Under the pieces are notes generated by a model that saw only the letters and a program-made list of their open reading frames with translations, made no database searches and was not told the origin of the DNA. From NCBI GenBank assembly GCA_964354135.1, contig CAYGZA010000148.1, positions 1 to 15,471 of the forward strand: DNA of 15,471 nucleotides. Reading direction: 5' to 3'. Shown here in pieces: positions 8,855 through 15,471 of the stretch (positions are counted from its first letter, which is position 1; every line of letters starts with the position of its first letter). Source of the stretch: CAYGZA01 sp964354135. Lineage in GTDB: Bacteria > Planctomycetota > Planctomycetia > Pirellulales > Thermoguttaceae. The translations under genes were made by a program, and so were the position numbers.

Positions 8855-9157
8855 TCATTGTAGGCGACCTGTCCCATAGGTCAAGTAGCCCCTCGCGAAT
8901 TTCCTCTTGCGGTTCACGGATTCTCCCGCCCCACCGCAGGCGGGGGAAACGTGCTGCGCATTCTCGCCAAGCTCCGGTGTCACCGCAACTTGCCGAACTT
9001 GGAATGCGCCACATCGCGCAGGAGCCACGATCGCGGGGGCGGCCGACTCCTGACACCTTCCAGCCAGGGCAAACATGGCGACCGCTGGGCGACGGCGAAG
9101 CGGCAGTTGGGCGCGGGCCACGATGAGTTGCCAGAGGAGCGGCGGGGGTTGGTTCAC
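8855..9157 (-). CDS. Possible hypothetical protein, 100 aa, GTG start
   Basis: An open frame begins with GTG at 9157 behind a good ribosome site (GGAGG, 7 nt upstream) and ends with TGA at 8855, 33 bp before the HTH start. The first part (LLWQLIVARAQLPLRRRPAVAM) reads like a real basic amphipathic peptide with GC-rich third codon positions; the last third is poorer in codon bias and overlaps the HTH promoter. I recognise no family. It could be a real small gene, a degraded gene, or a chance frame in GC-rich DNA. Confidence 0.3.
   Translation of the reverse strand: MNQPPPLLWQLIVARAQLPLRRRPAVAMFALAGRCQESAAPAIVAPARCGAFQVRQVAVTPELGENAQHVSPACGGAGESVNRKRKFARGYLTYGTGRLQ
8857..8884 (-). promoter_or_regulatory. 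Sigma70-like promoter of the HTH gene
   Basis: On the minus strand, TTGACC (8879-8884) is followed after 16 bases by TACAAT (8857-8862), each one mismatch from consensus. Transcription would start near 8850, about 30 nt before the HTH start codon and just upstream of its AAGGAG site. It is the best promoter-like sequence in the window, where most of the DNA is GC-rich. Confidence 0.65.
8866..8882. promoter_or_regulatory. Candidate operator: inverted repeat GACCT-N7-AGGTC inside the promoter spacer
   Basis: A perfect inverted repeat, GACCT (8866-8870) and AGGTC (8878-8882), lies between the -10 and -35 boxes and overlaps the -35 box. A dimeric HTH protein bound here would block RNA polymerase, so autoregulation by the adjacent HTH protein is a natural guess. 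Five-base arms can occur by chance, so this is a hypothesis. Confidence 0.4.
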
Positions 9158-9339
9158 GGTGCGGCCTCCGATAAGGCGACATCGTTGCCGGCCACGGGAA
9201 GAGGGCAGGGCAACACGGCCGCCGTACTGACGTGCCGCGACAATCTCGGGGCGAGGCCACCGGGGGCGCGGCCACGGGGCGAGCGGCCAGCGGCGGATGC
9301 TCGCCAGGCCCCGCCGGTGCAGGTGTGGCGATGAGCCGC
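8885..9339. other. Region between the integrase remnant and the HTH promoter
   Basis: Apart from the doubtful 100-aa frame ending at 8855, I see no gene. The part around 9240-9300 is very GC-rich with short imperfect repeats of the type GCCACCGGGG / GCCACGGGG. The long minus-strand open frame running through this stretch is only a continuation of the integrase C-terminal frame and has no recognisable content after about 9340. Confidence 0.5.
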
Positions 9340-10052
9340 GTTTTCCGAGACACGTTCAAGCGAGGGAGCAGGTCTGCCGCTGGGCCGGGACCGCTTATCC
9401 TCGGGTCGATGTAATGCGTTCGCGTCATTTGTGCCGACGCGTGCCCAGCCTGCCTCTGTGCCAGCTCCAGGCTGTGGACGGCGAAAAGAGAAACCGTGGT
9501 CCGTCGAATTCGATGAAACAACTGACAGTGCCCTCGCGGGGCGGGGATGCCACTCGCCTCAACAATCTTGCGAAACGTTGTCCAAAGGCGTTCCCTGCGA
9601 AAGGGCCAGAGCTAAACCCGCTCGCGGCGAGGATCCCAGATTTCCGCGATGGCCGCAATTGCCTCCTCCGACAAGCGAAAAAGCTGTCGGCACCGCGCGG
9701 AGCACGCGGCACCGCTGAACGTCGCGCGGTTGCTCTGAGACAAGCCTCTTGCGCCATGCGGCCATCCAGAGGGTCAAGAGCGCTTGCCGTTTGGAGTTGA
9801 CCGTGGACGCCTTGCGCCCGGCCGACAGATGGGCAACGAGATAGCTGTTGACCGATTCGTCGGTGAAGTCGCTCAACCGCGGCCGCCGCCCCAGCCATGC
9901 CGCCCAGCGGTGCAGAGCGATGTTGTATTGTTCGACGGTAGTGGGCGTAATCTGTGCTGCATTCGATTCGGGACATAAACGCCCATCAAGAAATCCTCAA
10001 CCGTCATGTCGGGCGAAACCTCGACCGGGCGCGCCGGCGGGGGTGCGCTCAT
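9340..10052 (-). pseudogene. Decayed tyrosine recombinase (phage-type integrase)
   Basis: Three minus-strand frames together spell a site-specific tyrosine recombinase. Frame 1 from about 10052 gives MTVEDFLMGVYVPNR. After a frameshift near 9955 comes the SAM-like core-binding domain: TPTTVEQYNIALHRWAAWLG, then SDFTDESVNSYL and KASTVNSKRQALLTLW. A second frameshift near 9672 leads to EEAIAAIAEIWDP, then a TAG at 9612-9614, then LWPFRRERLW and the catalytic C-terminus: HRIR (the HxxR box, 9504-9515), GHASAQMT and the HYIDPR motif with its nucleophile Tyr codon at 9411-9413. Between WDP and LWPF roughly 80-100 residues normal for the family are missing, including the first catalytic Arg and the beta-sheet Lys. 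The enzyme cannot be active. In-frame residues continue upstream of 10052 to about 10220, so the original start is uncertain, as is the exact end near 9340. Confidence 0.85.
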
Positions 10053-10280
10053 CGCGGCCGCGGCGGGAGTTCTAGTAGCGACCGTCTCCCAAACCTCATG
10101 GACTTCGACGGCCTGCACTTCTTGCATTTCGACGGCCGCGACCTCTTCGACGGCGGAAGGGGGCGGCGGCTGTGGGGCGCCATGATCGGCCTCCGGCCGG
10201 CGAGTTGTGTCGTCGTCAGCGAGCGCTCACGGGCCGTCCTCTGTGCTCTGTGGTTTCCATCACTGCCCCCCGACGTCTGC
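10053..10280. other. Region between the RTX gene and the integrase remnant
   Basis: On the minus strand, a frame continuous with the integrase N-terminus runs from a TGA near 10228 and encodes a Pro/Ala/Val/Glu-rich stretch (APQPPPPSAVEEVAAVE, EVQAVEVHEV) that might be a degraded N-terminal extension. At 10234-10260 the minus strand reads ATGGAAACCACAGAGCACAGAGG, resembling the short CCACAGAG-ACACAGAGG repeats often seen between genes in planctomycete and other environmental genomes. No terminator for the RTX gene was identified. Confidence 0.4.
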
Positions 10281-13200
10281 TTACGGTCCGGCGAAGATGA
10301 AGTCCAACACGTCGGCAAATTCAGCGTCGCTGAGGTCGGTAACTTTGTCCTCGGTGTCGTTAAAGAGGAACCAATCCAGGCCCGCGCTGCCGGTAAGCAG
10401 CTCGCGGGCCCCATCGTCGTAGACGGTTTCGCCTTTCTGAAGGAAGAAGCTCCCGTTGAGTCGGTTCACGCTACCCGTCCCGTCGCGGAGGTTCTTGACC
10501 CGCGTGGCGTAATCCCGCTGGGAGGTCCACTCGGCCATAATGGCGGCGATCGCCGCGTCCCGCTCCGCGACGGGGAAATCAAGATAGCCGGCGATCAGGA
10601 CATCATCGTCGGCGTTGCCCACGATCCGGTCGGCGCCGACTCCGCCGATCAACAGGTTGCGCCCACTGCCGCCGACCAACAGGTCGTCCCCGACGCCGCC
10701 GAGGAGGACGTCGTGGCCGGCCCCGCCTTTGAGGCGATCATTACCCTCGTCGCCGTACAGCCAAGCCGGCAGGCTGATGCTGCCGGCAACCTGAACGTCA
10801 TCATCGCCCTGCTGGCCGCGCGCGATGAACTGGCCGCTGGGATGGAACGTGCCCAGCCAAACCCCGTTGAGCTTCAGTCTCACGTCGCCTGCGGCCCCGC
10901 CGGGCTCGAAGCGAATCGTCTCGGCGCCGGCCGATCCCACGATCTCCAACATGCGGGCATCGGCGCGGATGTCTGAGGTCAAGGTGGTATTGCCGGCCTG
11001 AAAGGTGTTTCCAACGGCCGTCACGTTGCCGCTGCCGACACTGCGCAGGAACTCGCCGTCGCCGTTGACTGCGATCGTATTGCCGCCCGGGTCGCCGGGG
11101 GCAGTGCCGAGGTCCGCCACGCCCCCGAGGAGTTCGACAGCCGCGCGATTGCCGCCGGTGGTCTCCTGGACTTTGACGCCCCGAAGCTTCAGGCTGCCGT
11201 CCTCAACAAGGATGGTCGGGGAGTCGGTGTCGCTGGTGAACGTCACGTCCCCGGTAGCCACCAGCGTGCCCGAGTGCAGGGTCAACGCAGGCGAGGAGCC
11301 GGTGATGATCACCTGGTGCACCCCGTTGATCACCAGCGTGTAGCCGGCCGGCACGTCCACCGGCTGCCCCAGCCCGAAGGTTCCGTGGTCAAGGTTGATC
11401 GTGATCTCGATCACCGGGTCTTCGGGCAGGCGGACCGGCAGTGCGGCGATCTGTTCTATAAAACCGTTGATATTCTGCGGAGCGACGTCATTGAGCACGA
11501 CTTCCGTGCCGCCGGTTTCGATCAGGTAGCTGATGACCCCGGCCAAATCAGCCGGCTCGATGACGTCGATCGCGACCGTATGGGTGGAGAGGCCACCGGT
11601 GGCGCCGTCCCTATCGGTGGCCGTCACCCCAATGGTGTACGCGCCGGCTGCGGCGTAGGTGTGGGTGTGGGTCACCGCCGCGCCAGTCAGGGCGGTGACC
11701 GTTTCATCGACGGTGCCGTTGCCGTCCCAATCGATCTCATATTTGAACTGACCGGCTTGATCGACGGGCCCTGGGTCCGCGGCGGAAAGGGTGAACACCA
11801 GAGCCAGGTCGCGGAAGCTCTGGGACGGCCCGGTGACGCCAGCCGTCGGTGCCACGTTGGTGACCGTCACCGTTGCGATGTCCATAGCGCTGAGGTCGAG
11901 GTCGGTCACTTCTACGGTAACGTTGCCGGTCCAGTCGTCAGCCCACGTGTGACTTGCCGTTGGACTGCTCGACCAAGCGGTATCCCAAGTGCCATCGCTG
12001 TCGAAGTCCCAGCGGTACCAGAGCGGGTCGGCATCAGGATCGCTGGAGCCGGACGCGTCAAACTGCACGCTAGTCCCCTCGGTGCCCGCGTAGGGCCCGC
12101 CGGCGCGGGCGATCGGCAGGGTGTTCACGACCCGCGCCAGCGAGAACTCCGAGGTGTTCCCGCCCGGATCGGTGGCGGTGGCGGTGGCGGTAAGGAACTG
12201 ACCCAACGTGGTTGCCGTCGAGAGGACGTGGTCGAAGTCCGCGTGGCCCGACGAATCCGTAGTGACCGTGATCGCGCCCAGCCACCGCTGACCTTCCCCA
12301 TAGCCCGACGGGTCCGGTACGTCGCTGACGTAGAAGTCGATCGTAAAGGTGGAGTCGAGGGCACTATCGAAGGCTCCCACGACATGGGTCATTGCGCCTG
12401 GTTCGGCGAGCGCAATAACCGGGAAGTTCTGCAAAGTGTTCGGCCCGAGGTCGACGTCAAGCAGGTCGTTCGCAGTAACACCGTCATTGTTTAGGTCGAT
12501 TCCCAGAAGCCCGTTGCTGTAAATCGAGTTCGCCCGGATGGTGTTGCCGGTGGCGGTGGCCGTAACGGCTACGCCGGCCCGCAAATTGAAGGCAATGATG
12601 TTGGCAAGGTCGGGTGAGCCGCCGATCTGGTTTCCAGTGCTGGAGCCGGAAATAGTGATCCCTTGCTGGTGGTTGCCCAGCGCCAATTGACCCGTGCTAT
12701 CGGTGCCGATGTAGTTGCGGGCCACCAGGTTGTTATTGTTATTGGAGGTGAGAAAGATTCCAGCGCCGAAATATGTGTCGGCAATCGTGTTGCCCAGAAC
12801 CTTGTTCGATCCGCCGGAGCCACTAAGCCTAACCCCATTTCGCGCGAATCCGAACAAAAACCCGTTGCCCAGGGGAAGGGTCCCGGTAGCGTCCGTCCCG
12901 ATGTAGTCTCCGGCGATCGTGTTTTCCGTTGAGTCTAATCCATTCAGCGACACCCCATTCTGCGGGTTTCCGGAGATCACGTTCCTTAGCGCGGCCCTTA
13001 CGGTGGGGTCAGGATCCTCGCTGCCGATCAGGTTCCGCTGCGTCTCGTTGCCCCAGATGAAGATCCCGGCGAAGCCGGTGTTCCCCAAGGCCATCGTTCC
13101 GGTGGCGTCGGTGCCGATGTAATGTCCGGCGATTATATTGTTCCCCAGTGTTGCGGCCGCCGACCAGATAAACACCCCCACCGACAGGTTTCCGGATATT

Positions 13201-15125
13201 ACGTTCCTTAGGGCCGGATCGCCATCCTCGGTGCCGATCAGGTTGCGCTGACAGCCATCGCCAGAGAATTGGATCCCGACGGTGTTCCCCAAGGCCATCG
13301 TCCCGGTCGCGTCTGTGCCGACGTAGTTACCCTGGATGACGGTGTCGCTCGCCGCGTTCCAGCCCTGGATTCCGTAGAAGAATCGCTGAATGTTCAGGCC
13401 GTACACTTGGTTGTTGCTGGACGTAATAAACAAGCCGTTGGCGTTGCCCGCCAGGCTCCCGTTCAAGACGATCTCAGGGCCGAAAGGGTTGGTGTCGTCG
13501 CCGAACGCACTCTGCGTGCGACCGTCGATCATCGTGCCGCCGCTGCTATCGCTCAACGCCGGCAAAGGAGATAAAGGTCGGATGACGAAAACATCGGGGT
13601 CTGGATCGCCGTCGGGCAACTGGGAATCCACGTCCAGGAAATTCGGATCACCGGCTGCTATGTTGAAGACAATGGTTTGCGGCCCGGAGAATCGGTTGGC
13701 GTCCAGGATGGCTTGCCGAAGCGAGCCTGGGCCGCTGTCATTGGTGTTCGTGACCATCAAAACGCTGGGCAGGGGCGCCAGGCTGTAGCGCAAGATCACG
13801 ATGTCGTTTTGGGCGACGGCGTTGCCTTCTGGCGTAGCGAAGCTGCGCGATTCGCCCACGACGTATAGGTCGGTCCCATCCGTGGCCACGCCATTGGCCC
13901 GGTCATCCTGTGCTCCGCCGAAAAGGGTTTGGGACAGGATAACGCCGCTGGCGGGATCGATCTCCAGGAGCACCGCATCTGCCCCGCCGGCTCCTTCGCT
14001 CCGCGTGTATCCCACAGCGAACAGGCGACTGCCGATCCCGACGACGCCCGTGAGCACATCGGTGTTCGTGCCGCCGGAAGTCGTGCTCCACACCCGGTTG
14101 CCTGCCTCGTCGTACTTCTGGATGAGGTAGTCCTCGCTGCCAGCGACCGCAGGGGTGAAGGTGTTACCAGCAACGTAGACAGCGTTACCGAAGGCCGTTA
14201 CTCCATTAAGAAACCCCGTTACGCTTGTGTCTCGCTGCCGCCAGAGCAGATTCAGATTCGCGTCGTGCTTTATGATGGTAGGACGAGCCACCGCGTCGCC
14301 CGAGGCAGCCGCGAAACCCGCTACATAAACATTGTCGTTCAGGACCACCACCCCGCGGCTGTCAAATGAGTAGCCGGGGAAGAACCACTTGTCGAAGCTG
14401 ATGCCGACGGTGGAATCCGTGGCTGCTGCCAGGCGATTGCCCGCGGTATCGTACTTGGCGACCAGGTAGGCGAAATAGCTGGCCGGCTGGCCGCCACCAG
14501 CCGCATAGACGAATTGCTGCCCGCCGACCTGGGCACTGGCCAACGAGCCAAACATTTCCACGCCGCTGTAGGCGAAGAACGCGCCAAGGCTGTTGGTCCG
14601 GCCGCTGCCAGCCAGCCAAGTGGCTCCGCCCGTGGCCGGTCCGGAACTGCCGTCTTGGGCGAACTTGGCCAGAAGTGTTTTCACTTCCTTACCGCCCACG
14701 GGGTCCGACGTGAGGGAATAATTCCATCCGCCGGCATAAACCCCTTCGTTCATCGCGGTGACACCAAAGAAGTTGGTTCCGAAATCGAAAGCTCGCGACC
14801 AGACGGGTGCGGTGCCGGGCGATGTTGCATACTTCAAGACCAAGGCCGTGTCACTCGGTTGTTGAGCCTCAGGTTGAAGATTGCCGGACAGATAGATCGC
14901 CCCACCGGCGATGGAAATCGCCGTGCCCCGCTGGTCGCCGGATCCTCCGAAGAACGTACTGCTCGCCAAGTCAATTCCGCTGGTCAGCAGCGTACGGTCC
15001 TCCAGCGGCTCGATGGCCAGCGGGCGGGCGGGGACTCCTTTGCGGGCTGCCTTGCCGGGGATGCGCGTCGCCTTCCTGCGCGCGCGGCGGAATTTGCGAT
15101 TGCCAAGCGAAAGACCGGATAGCAT
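10281..15125 (-). CDS. Giant secreted multidomain protein: LEPR-like N-terminus, propeller-like region, beta-helix, PKD-like domains, RTX repeats
   Basis: The 1614-aa product starts with a basic stretch and IEPLEDRTLLTS (residues 38-49), the planctomycete LEPR-xLL-type N-terminal motif of extracellular proteins. Residues 55-450 hold repeated short beta units (VYVAGxxxxxxxxxxDYLIQKYDxAGNxxW), like SBBP-type beta-propellers. VTNTNDSGPGSLRQAILDAN (458-477) is the CSLREA-like entry to a right-handed parallel beta-helix (to about 890), which includes four Y(I/V)GTDxTG repeats. Residues 900-1000 are Ig-like, 1003-1092 and 1095-1190 PKD-like (FDASGSSDPDADPL, THTYAAAGAYTIGV), 1240-1390 beta-rich. Residues 1457-1512 are RTX calcium-binding repeats (GDEGNDRLKGGAGHDVLLGG), followed by a C-terminal LTGSAGLDWFLF block. 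ATG at 15125 has GGGAG 9 nt upstream and puts the LEPR motif near the N-terminus; the frame stays open to 15251 but that extension looks non-coding. Probably an adhesive or matrix protein; no catalytic motif seen. Confidence 0.9.
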   Translation of the reverse strand: MLSGLSLGNRKFRRARRKATRIPGKAARKGVPARPLAIEPLEDRTLLTSGIDLASSTFFGGSGDQRGTAISIAGGAIYLSGNLQPEAQQPSDTALVLKYATSPGTAPVWSRAFDFGTNFFGVTAMNEGVYAGGWNYSLTSDPVGGKEVKTLLAKFAQDGSSGPATGGATWLAGSGRTNSLGAFFAYSGVEMFGSLASAQVGGQQFVYAAGGGQPASYFAYLVAKYDTAGNRLAAATDSTVGISFDKWFFPGYSFDSRGVVVLNDNVYVAGFAAASGDAVARPTIIKHDANLNLLWRQRDTSVTGFLNGVTAFGNAVYVAGNTFTPAVAGSEDYLIQKYDEAGNRVWSTTSGGTNTDVLTGVVGIGSRLFAVGYTRSEGAGGADAVLLEIDPASGVILSQTLFGGAQDDRANGVATDGTDLYVVGESRSFATPEGNAVAQNDIVILRYSLAPLPSVLMVTNTNDSGPGSLRQAILDANRFSGPQTIVFNIAAGDPNFLDVDSQLPDGDPDPDVFVIRPLSPLPALSDSSGGTMIDGRTQSAFGDDTNPFGPEIVLNGSLAGNANGLFITSSNNQVYGLNIQRFFYGIQGWNAASDTVIQGNYVGTDATGTMALGNTVGIQFSGDGCQRNLIGTEDGDPALRNVISGNLSVGVFIWSAAATLGNNIIAGHYIGTDATGTMALGNTGFAGIFIWGNETQRNLIGSEDPDPTVRAALRNVISGNPQNGVSLNGLDSTENTIAGDYIGTDATGTLPLGNGFLFGFARNGVRLSGSGGSNKVLGNTIADTYFGAGIFLTSNNNNNLVARNYIGTDSTGQLALGNHQQGITISGSSTGNQIGGSPDLANIIAFNLRAGVAVTATATGNTIRANSIYSNGLLGIDLNNDGVTANDLLDVDLGPNTLQNFPVIALAEPGAMTHVVGAFDSALDSTFTIDFYVSDVPDPSGYGEGQRWLGAITVTTDSSGHADFDHVLSTATTLGQFLTATATATDPGGNTSEFSLARVVNTLPIARAGGPYAGTEGTSVQFDASGSSDPDADPLWYRWDFDSDGTWDTAWSSSPTASHTWADDWTGNVTVEVTDLDLSAMDIATVTVTNVAPTAGVTGPSQSFRDLALVFTLSAADPGPVDQAGQFKYEIDWDGNGTVDETVTALTGAAVTHTHTYAAAGAYTIGVTATDRDGATGGLSTHTVAIDVIEPADLAGVISYLIETGGTEVVLNDVAPQNINGFIEQIAALPVRLPEDPVIEITINLDHGTFGLGQPVDVPAGYTLVINGVHQVIITGSSPALTLHSGTLVATGDVTFTSDTDSPTILVEDGSLKLRGVKVQETTGGNRAAVELLGGVADLGTAPGDPGGNTIAVNGDGEFLRSVGSGNVTAVGNTFQAGNTTLTSDIRADARMLEIVGSAGAETIRFEPGGAAGDVRLKLNGVWLGTFHPSGQFIARGQQGDDDVQVAGSISLPAWLYGDEGNDRLKGGAGHDVLLGGVGDDLLVGGSGRNLLIGGVGADRIVGNADDDVLIAGYLDFPVAERDAAIAAIMAEWTSQRDYATRVKNLRDGTGSVNRLNGSFFLQKGETVYDDGARELLTGSAGLDWFLFNDTEDKVTDLSDAEFADVLDFIFAGP
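10590..10757 (-). repeat. RTX (hemolysin-type calcium-binding) nonapeptide repeats
   Basis: Residues 1457-1512 of the giant secreted protein: successive GGxGxDxLx-type nonapeptides (GGAGHDVLL, GGVGDDLLV, GGSGRNLLI, GGVGADRIV), the last ones losing the Asp. Known RTX repeats bind calcium and fold as a parallel beta-roll outside the cell. Confidence 0.9.
12684..13325 (-). repeat. Beta-helix coding repeats with Y(I/V)GTDxTGxxxLGN motif
   Basis: Four copies of the motif, at residues 601, 669, 741 and 805, 64-72 residues apart. The first three are nearly identical at DNA level. Between them recurs QRNLIG(T/S)ED...ALRNVISGN (626-646 and 697-720). The repeats form successive turns of the right-handed beta-helix and show internal duplication. 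Confidence 0.8.
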
Positions 15126-15129
15126 GGCT

Positions 15130-15141
15130 CTGGTCTCCCAG
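15130..15141 (-). promoter_or_regulatory. Small hairpin over the ribosome site of the giant secreted-protein gene
   Basis: Minus-strand CTGG-GAGA-CCAG folds into a four-pair stem with a GNRA-type loop. It contains the GGGAG ribosome site (15135-15139) that lies 9 nt before ATG 15125. The stem is short, so an effect on translation is only possible. Confidence 0.35.
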
Positions 15142-15146
15142 CAGGA

Positions 15147-15178
15147 GGCGGCCTGCGCTATAATCAAGTCAGGCCGCC
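15147..15178. repeat. Perfect 9-bp inverted repeat around an AT-rich core in the leader of the RTX gene
   Basis: GGCGGCCTG (15147-15155) and CAGGCCGCC (15170-15178) flank the 14-base AT-rich core CGCTATAATCAAGT. On the plus strand the core contains TATAAT (15159-15164), and on the minus strand TTGATTATAG. It may be an operator over a -10 box, or a leader hairpin ending 22 nt before the start codon. No good -35 partner was seen on either strand. Confidence 0.5.
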
Positions 15179-15208
15179 CCCGGGCGCGCAGACCATCCGC
15201 CCGGGGGC
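15176..15208. repeat. Perfect 11-bp GC-rich hairpin upstream of the RTX gene
   Basis: GCCCCCGGGCG (15176-15186) and CGCCCGGGGGC (15198-15208) are exact reverse complements with an 11-base loop. The arm overlaps the neighbouring 9-bp inverted repeat by three bases, so the two hairpins stack directly on each other or compete at the junction. No T-run follows on either strand, so it is not a standard terminator. Confidence 0.6.
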
Positions 15209-15471
15209 TGGCGCCGGCCGGTGAGAAAGCTTCTTTGCCCAGAGCGCTCACCGACCGTGTTGTCTCTCGCCGTTCACTAAGAGGCTATCCGAGAAGGGTG
15301 AGAAATCGGTCCCCTCTCCCAGAGGGAGAGGTGAGACTTTGCGGATAGCGTCTAATATTACAACGCTAACTCGTATTCCACCGGCAACGTTTGATGCGGG
15401 TCAGTTTGATGCCCAATTCGTTTCTGTTGCGGAAAGGTTCTTGGGCTAAGGAGCGGGGGCCGGGCTTGAAT
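15209..15471. other. Window end, no recognised gene
   Basis: Besides the palindromic element there is a more AT-rich stretch from about 15350. On the minus strand short open frames run in from the window edge and stop near 15370, one ending LPVEYELAL and another IKRCRWNTS. Either could be the C-terminus of a gene lying beyond the window, but neither is recognisable. Confidence 0.4.
15284..15349. repeat. Nested palindromic intergenic element
   Basis: The outer arms GCTATCCG (15284-15291) and CGGATAGC (15342-15349) are exact reverse complements. Inside them CCTCTCCC (15313-15320) and GGGAGAGG (15324-15331) form an eight-pair stem with a three-base AGA loop. The inner stem resembles the CCTCTCCC-GGGAGAGG palindromes commonly dispersed between genes in planctomycete genomes; that is from memory. 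It could be a small non-autonomous element or a repeat-type terminator. Confidence 0.5.

Noticed and set aside
8550..9521. 323-residue minus-strand open frame
   Set aside because: Only its first 55 residues are meaningful, as the C-terminus of the decayed integrase; the rest is random-looking and crosses the HTH gene in another frame.
15159..15164. Perfect TATAAT on the plus strand as a promoter
   Set aside because: No acceptable -35 box at 15-19 bases and no plus-strand gene follows.
15126..15251. Upstream start for the giant secreted protein (42 extra residues)
   Set aside because: The extension crosses two strong hairpins and has no family-like content; ATG 15125 has a ribosome site and puts the LEPR-type motif at the expected distance.

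Overview
The window looks like a piece of a high-GC planctomycete genome, probably a draft or metagenome assembly because it contains one run of 100 Ns. The lineage call rests on protein style: an N-terminal IEPLEDRTLLT motif of the planctomycete LEPR-xLL type on a huge secreted protein, a paired LTxxQ segment, very large secretin-N-domain repeat proteins, an FGE-sulfatase-type domain and a small planctomycete-style HTH protein. All protein genes recognised here lie on the minus strand; the single tRNA is on the plus strand.

Layout from left to right. Positions 1-365 hold the C-terminal part of an FGE-sulfatase-type domain without its N-terminal half. Positions 381-8215 are best read as ONE giant gene (about 2612 aa if the gap is 104 bases): signal peptide, Pro/Ala/Lys/Glu linker, LTxxQ segment, secretin N0-like and N1-like domains, then about 30 secretin-N-like units of about 60-70 residues, with no secretin beta-barrel. 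The N-gap (3725-3824) breaks it into two apparent reading frames, but frame, repeat-unit length and flank offset all say the missing piece is 104 bases (or 104 plus whole repeat units). Positions 8463-8535 are tRNA-Ala(UGC). Positions 8597-8821 are a small XRE-like HTH gene with a convincing promoter and a possible operator inside it. Positions 9340-10052 are the wreck of a tyrosine recombinase (frameshifts, a stop, loss of the part carrying the first catalytic Arg). With the tRNA and the HTH gene it looks like the scar of a mobile element. Positions 10281-15125 encode a 1614-aa secreted multidomain protein (LEPR-like N-terminus, beta-propeller-like region, parallel beta-helix, Ig/PKD-like domains, RTX calcium-binding repeats). 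The last 350 bases are non-coding as far as I can tell and carry several strong inverted repeats.

Working together: the two giant genes both look like cell-envelope or extracellular structural/adhesive proteins. The most unusual object is the first one, a long chain of ring-building secretin N domains that has lost, or never had, the pore domain. Its function is not known from the sequence; a periplasm-spanning fibre or scaffold is an inference. No defence system, CRISPR array or complete mobile element was found.
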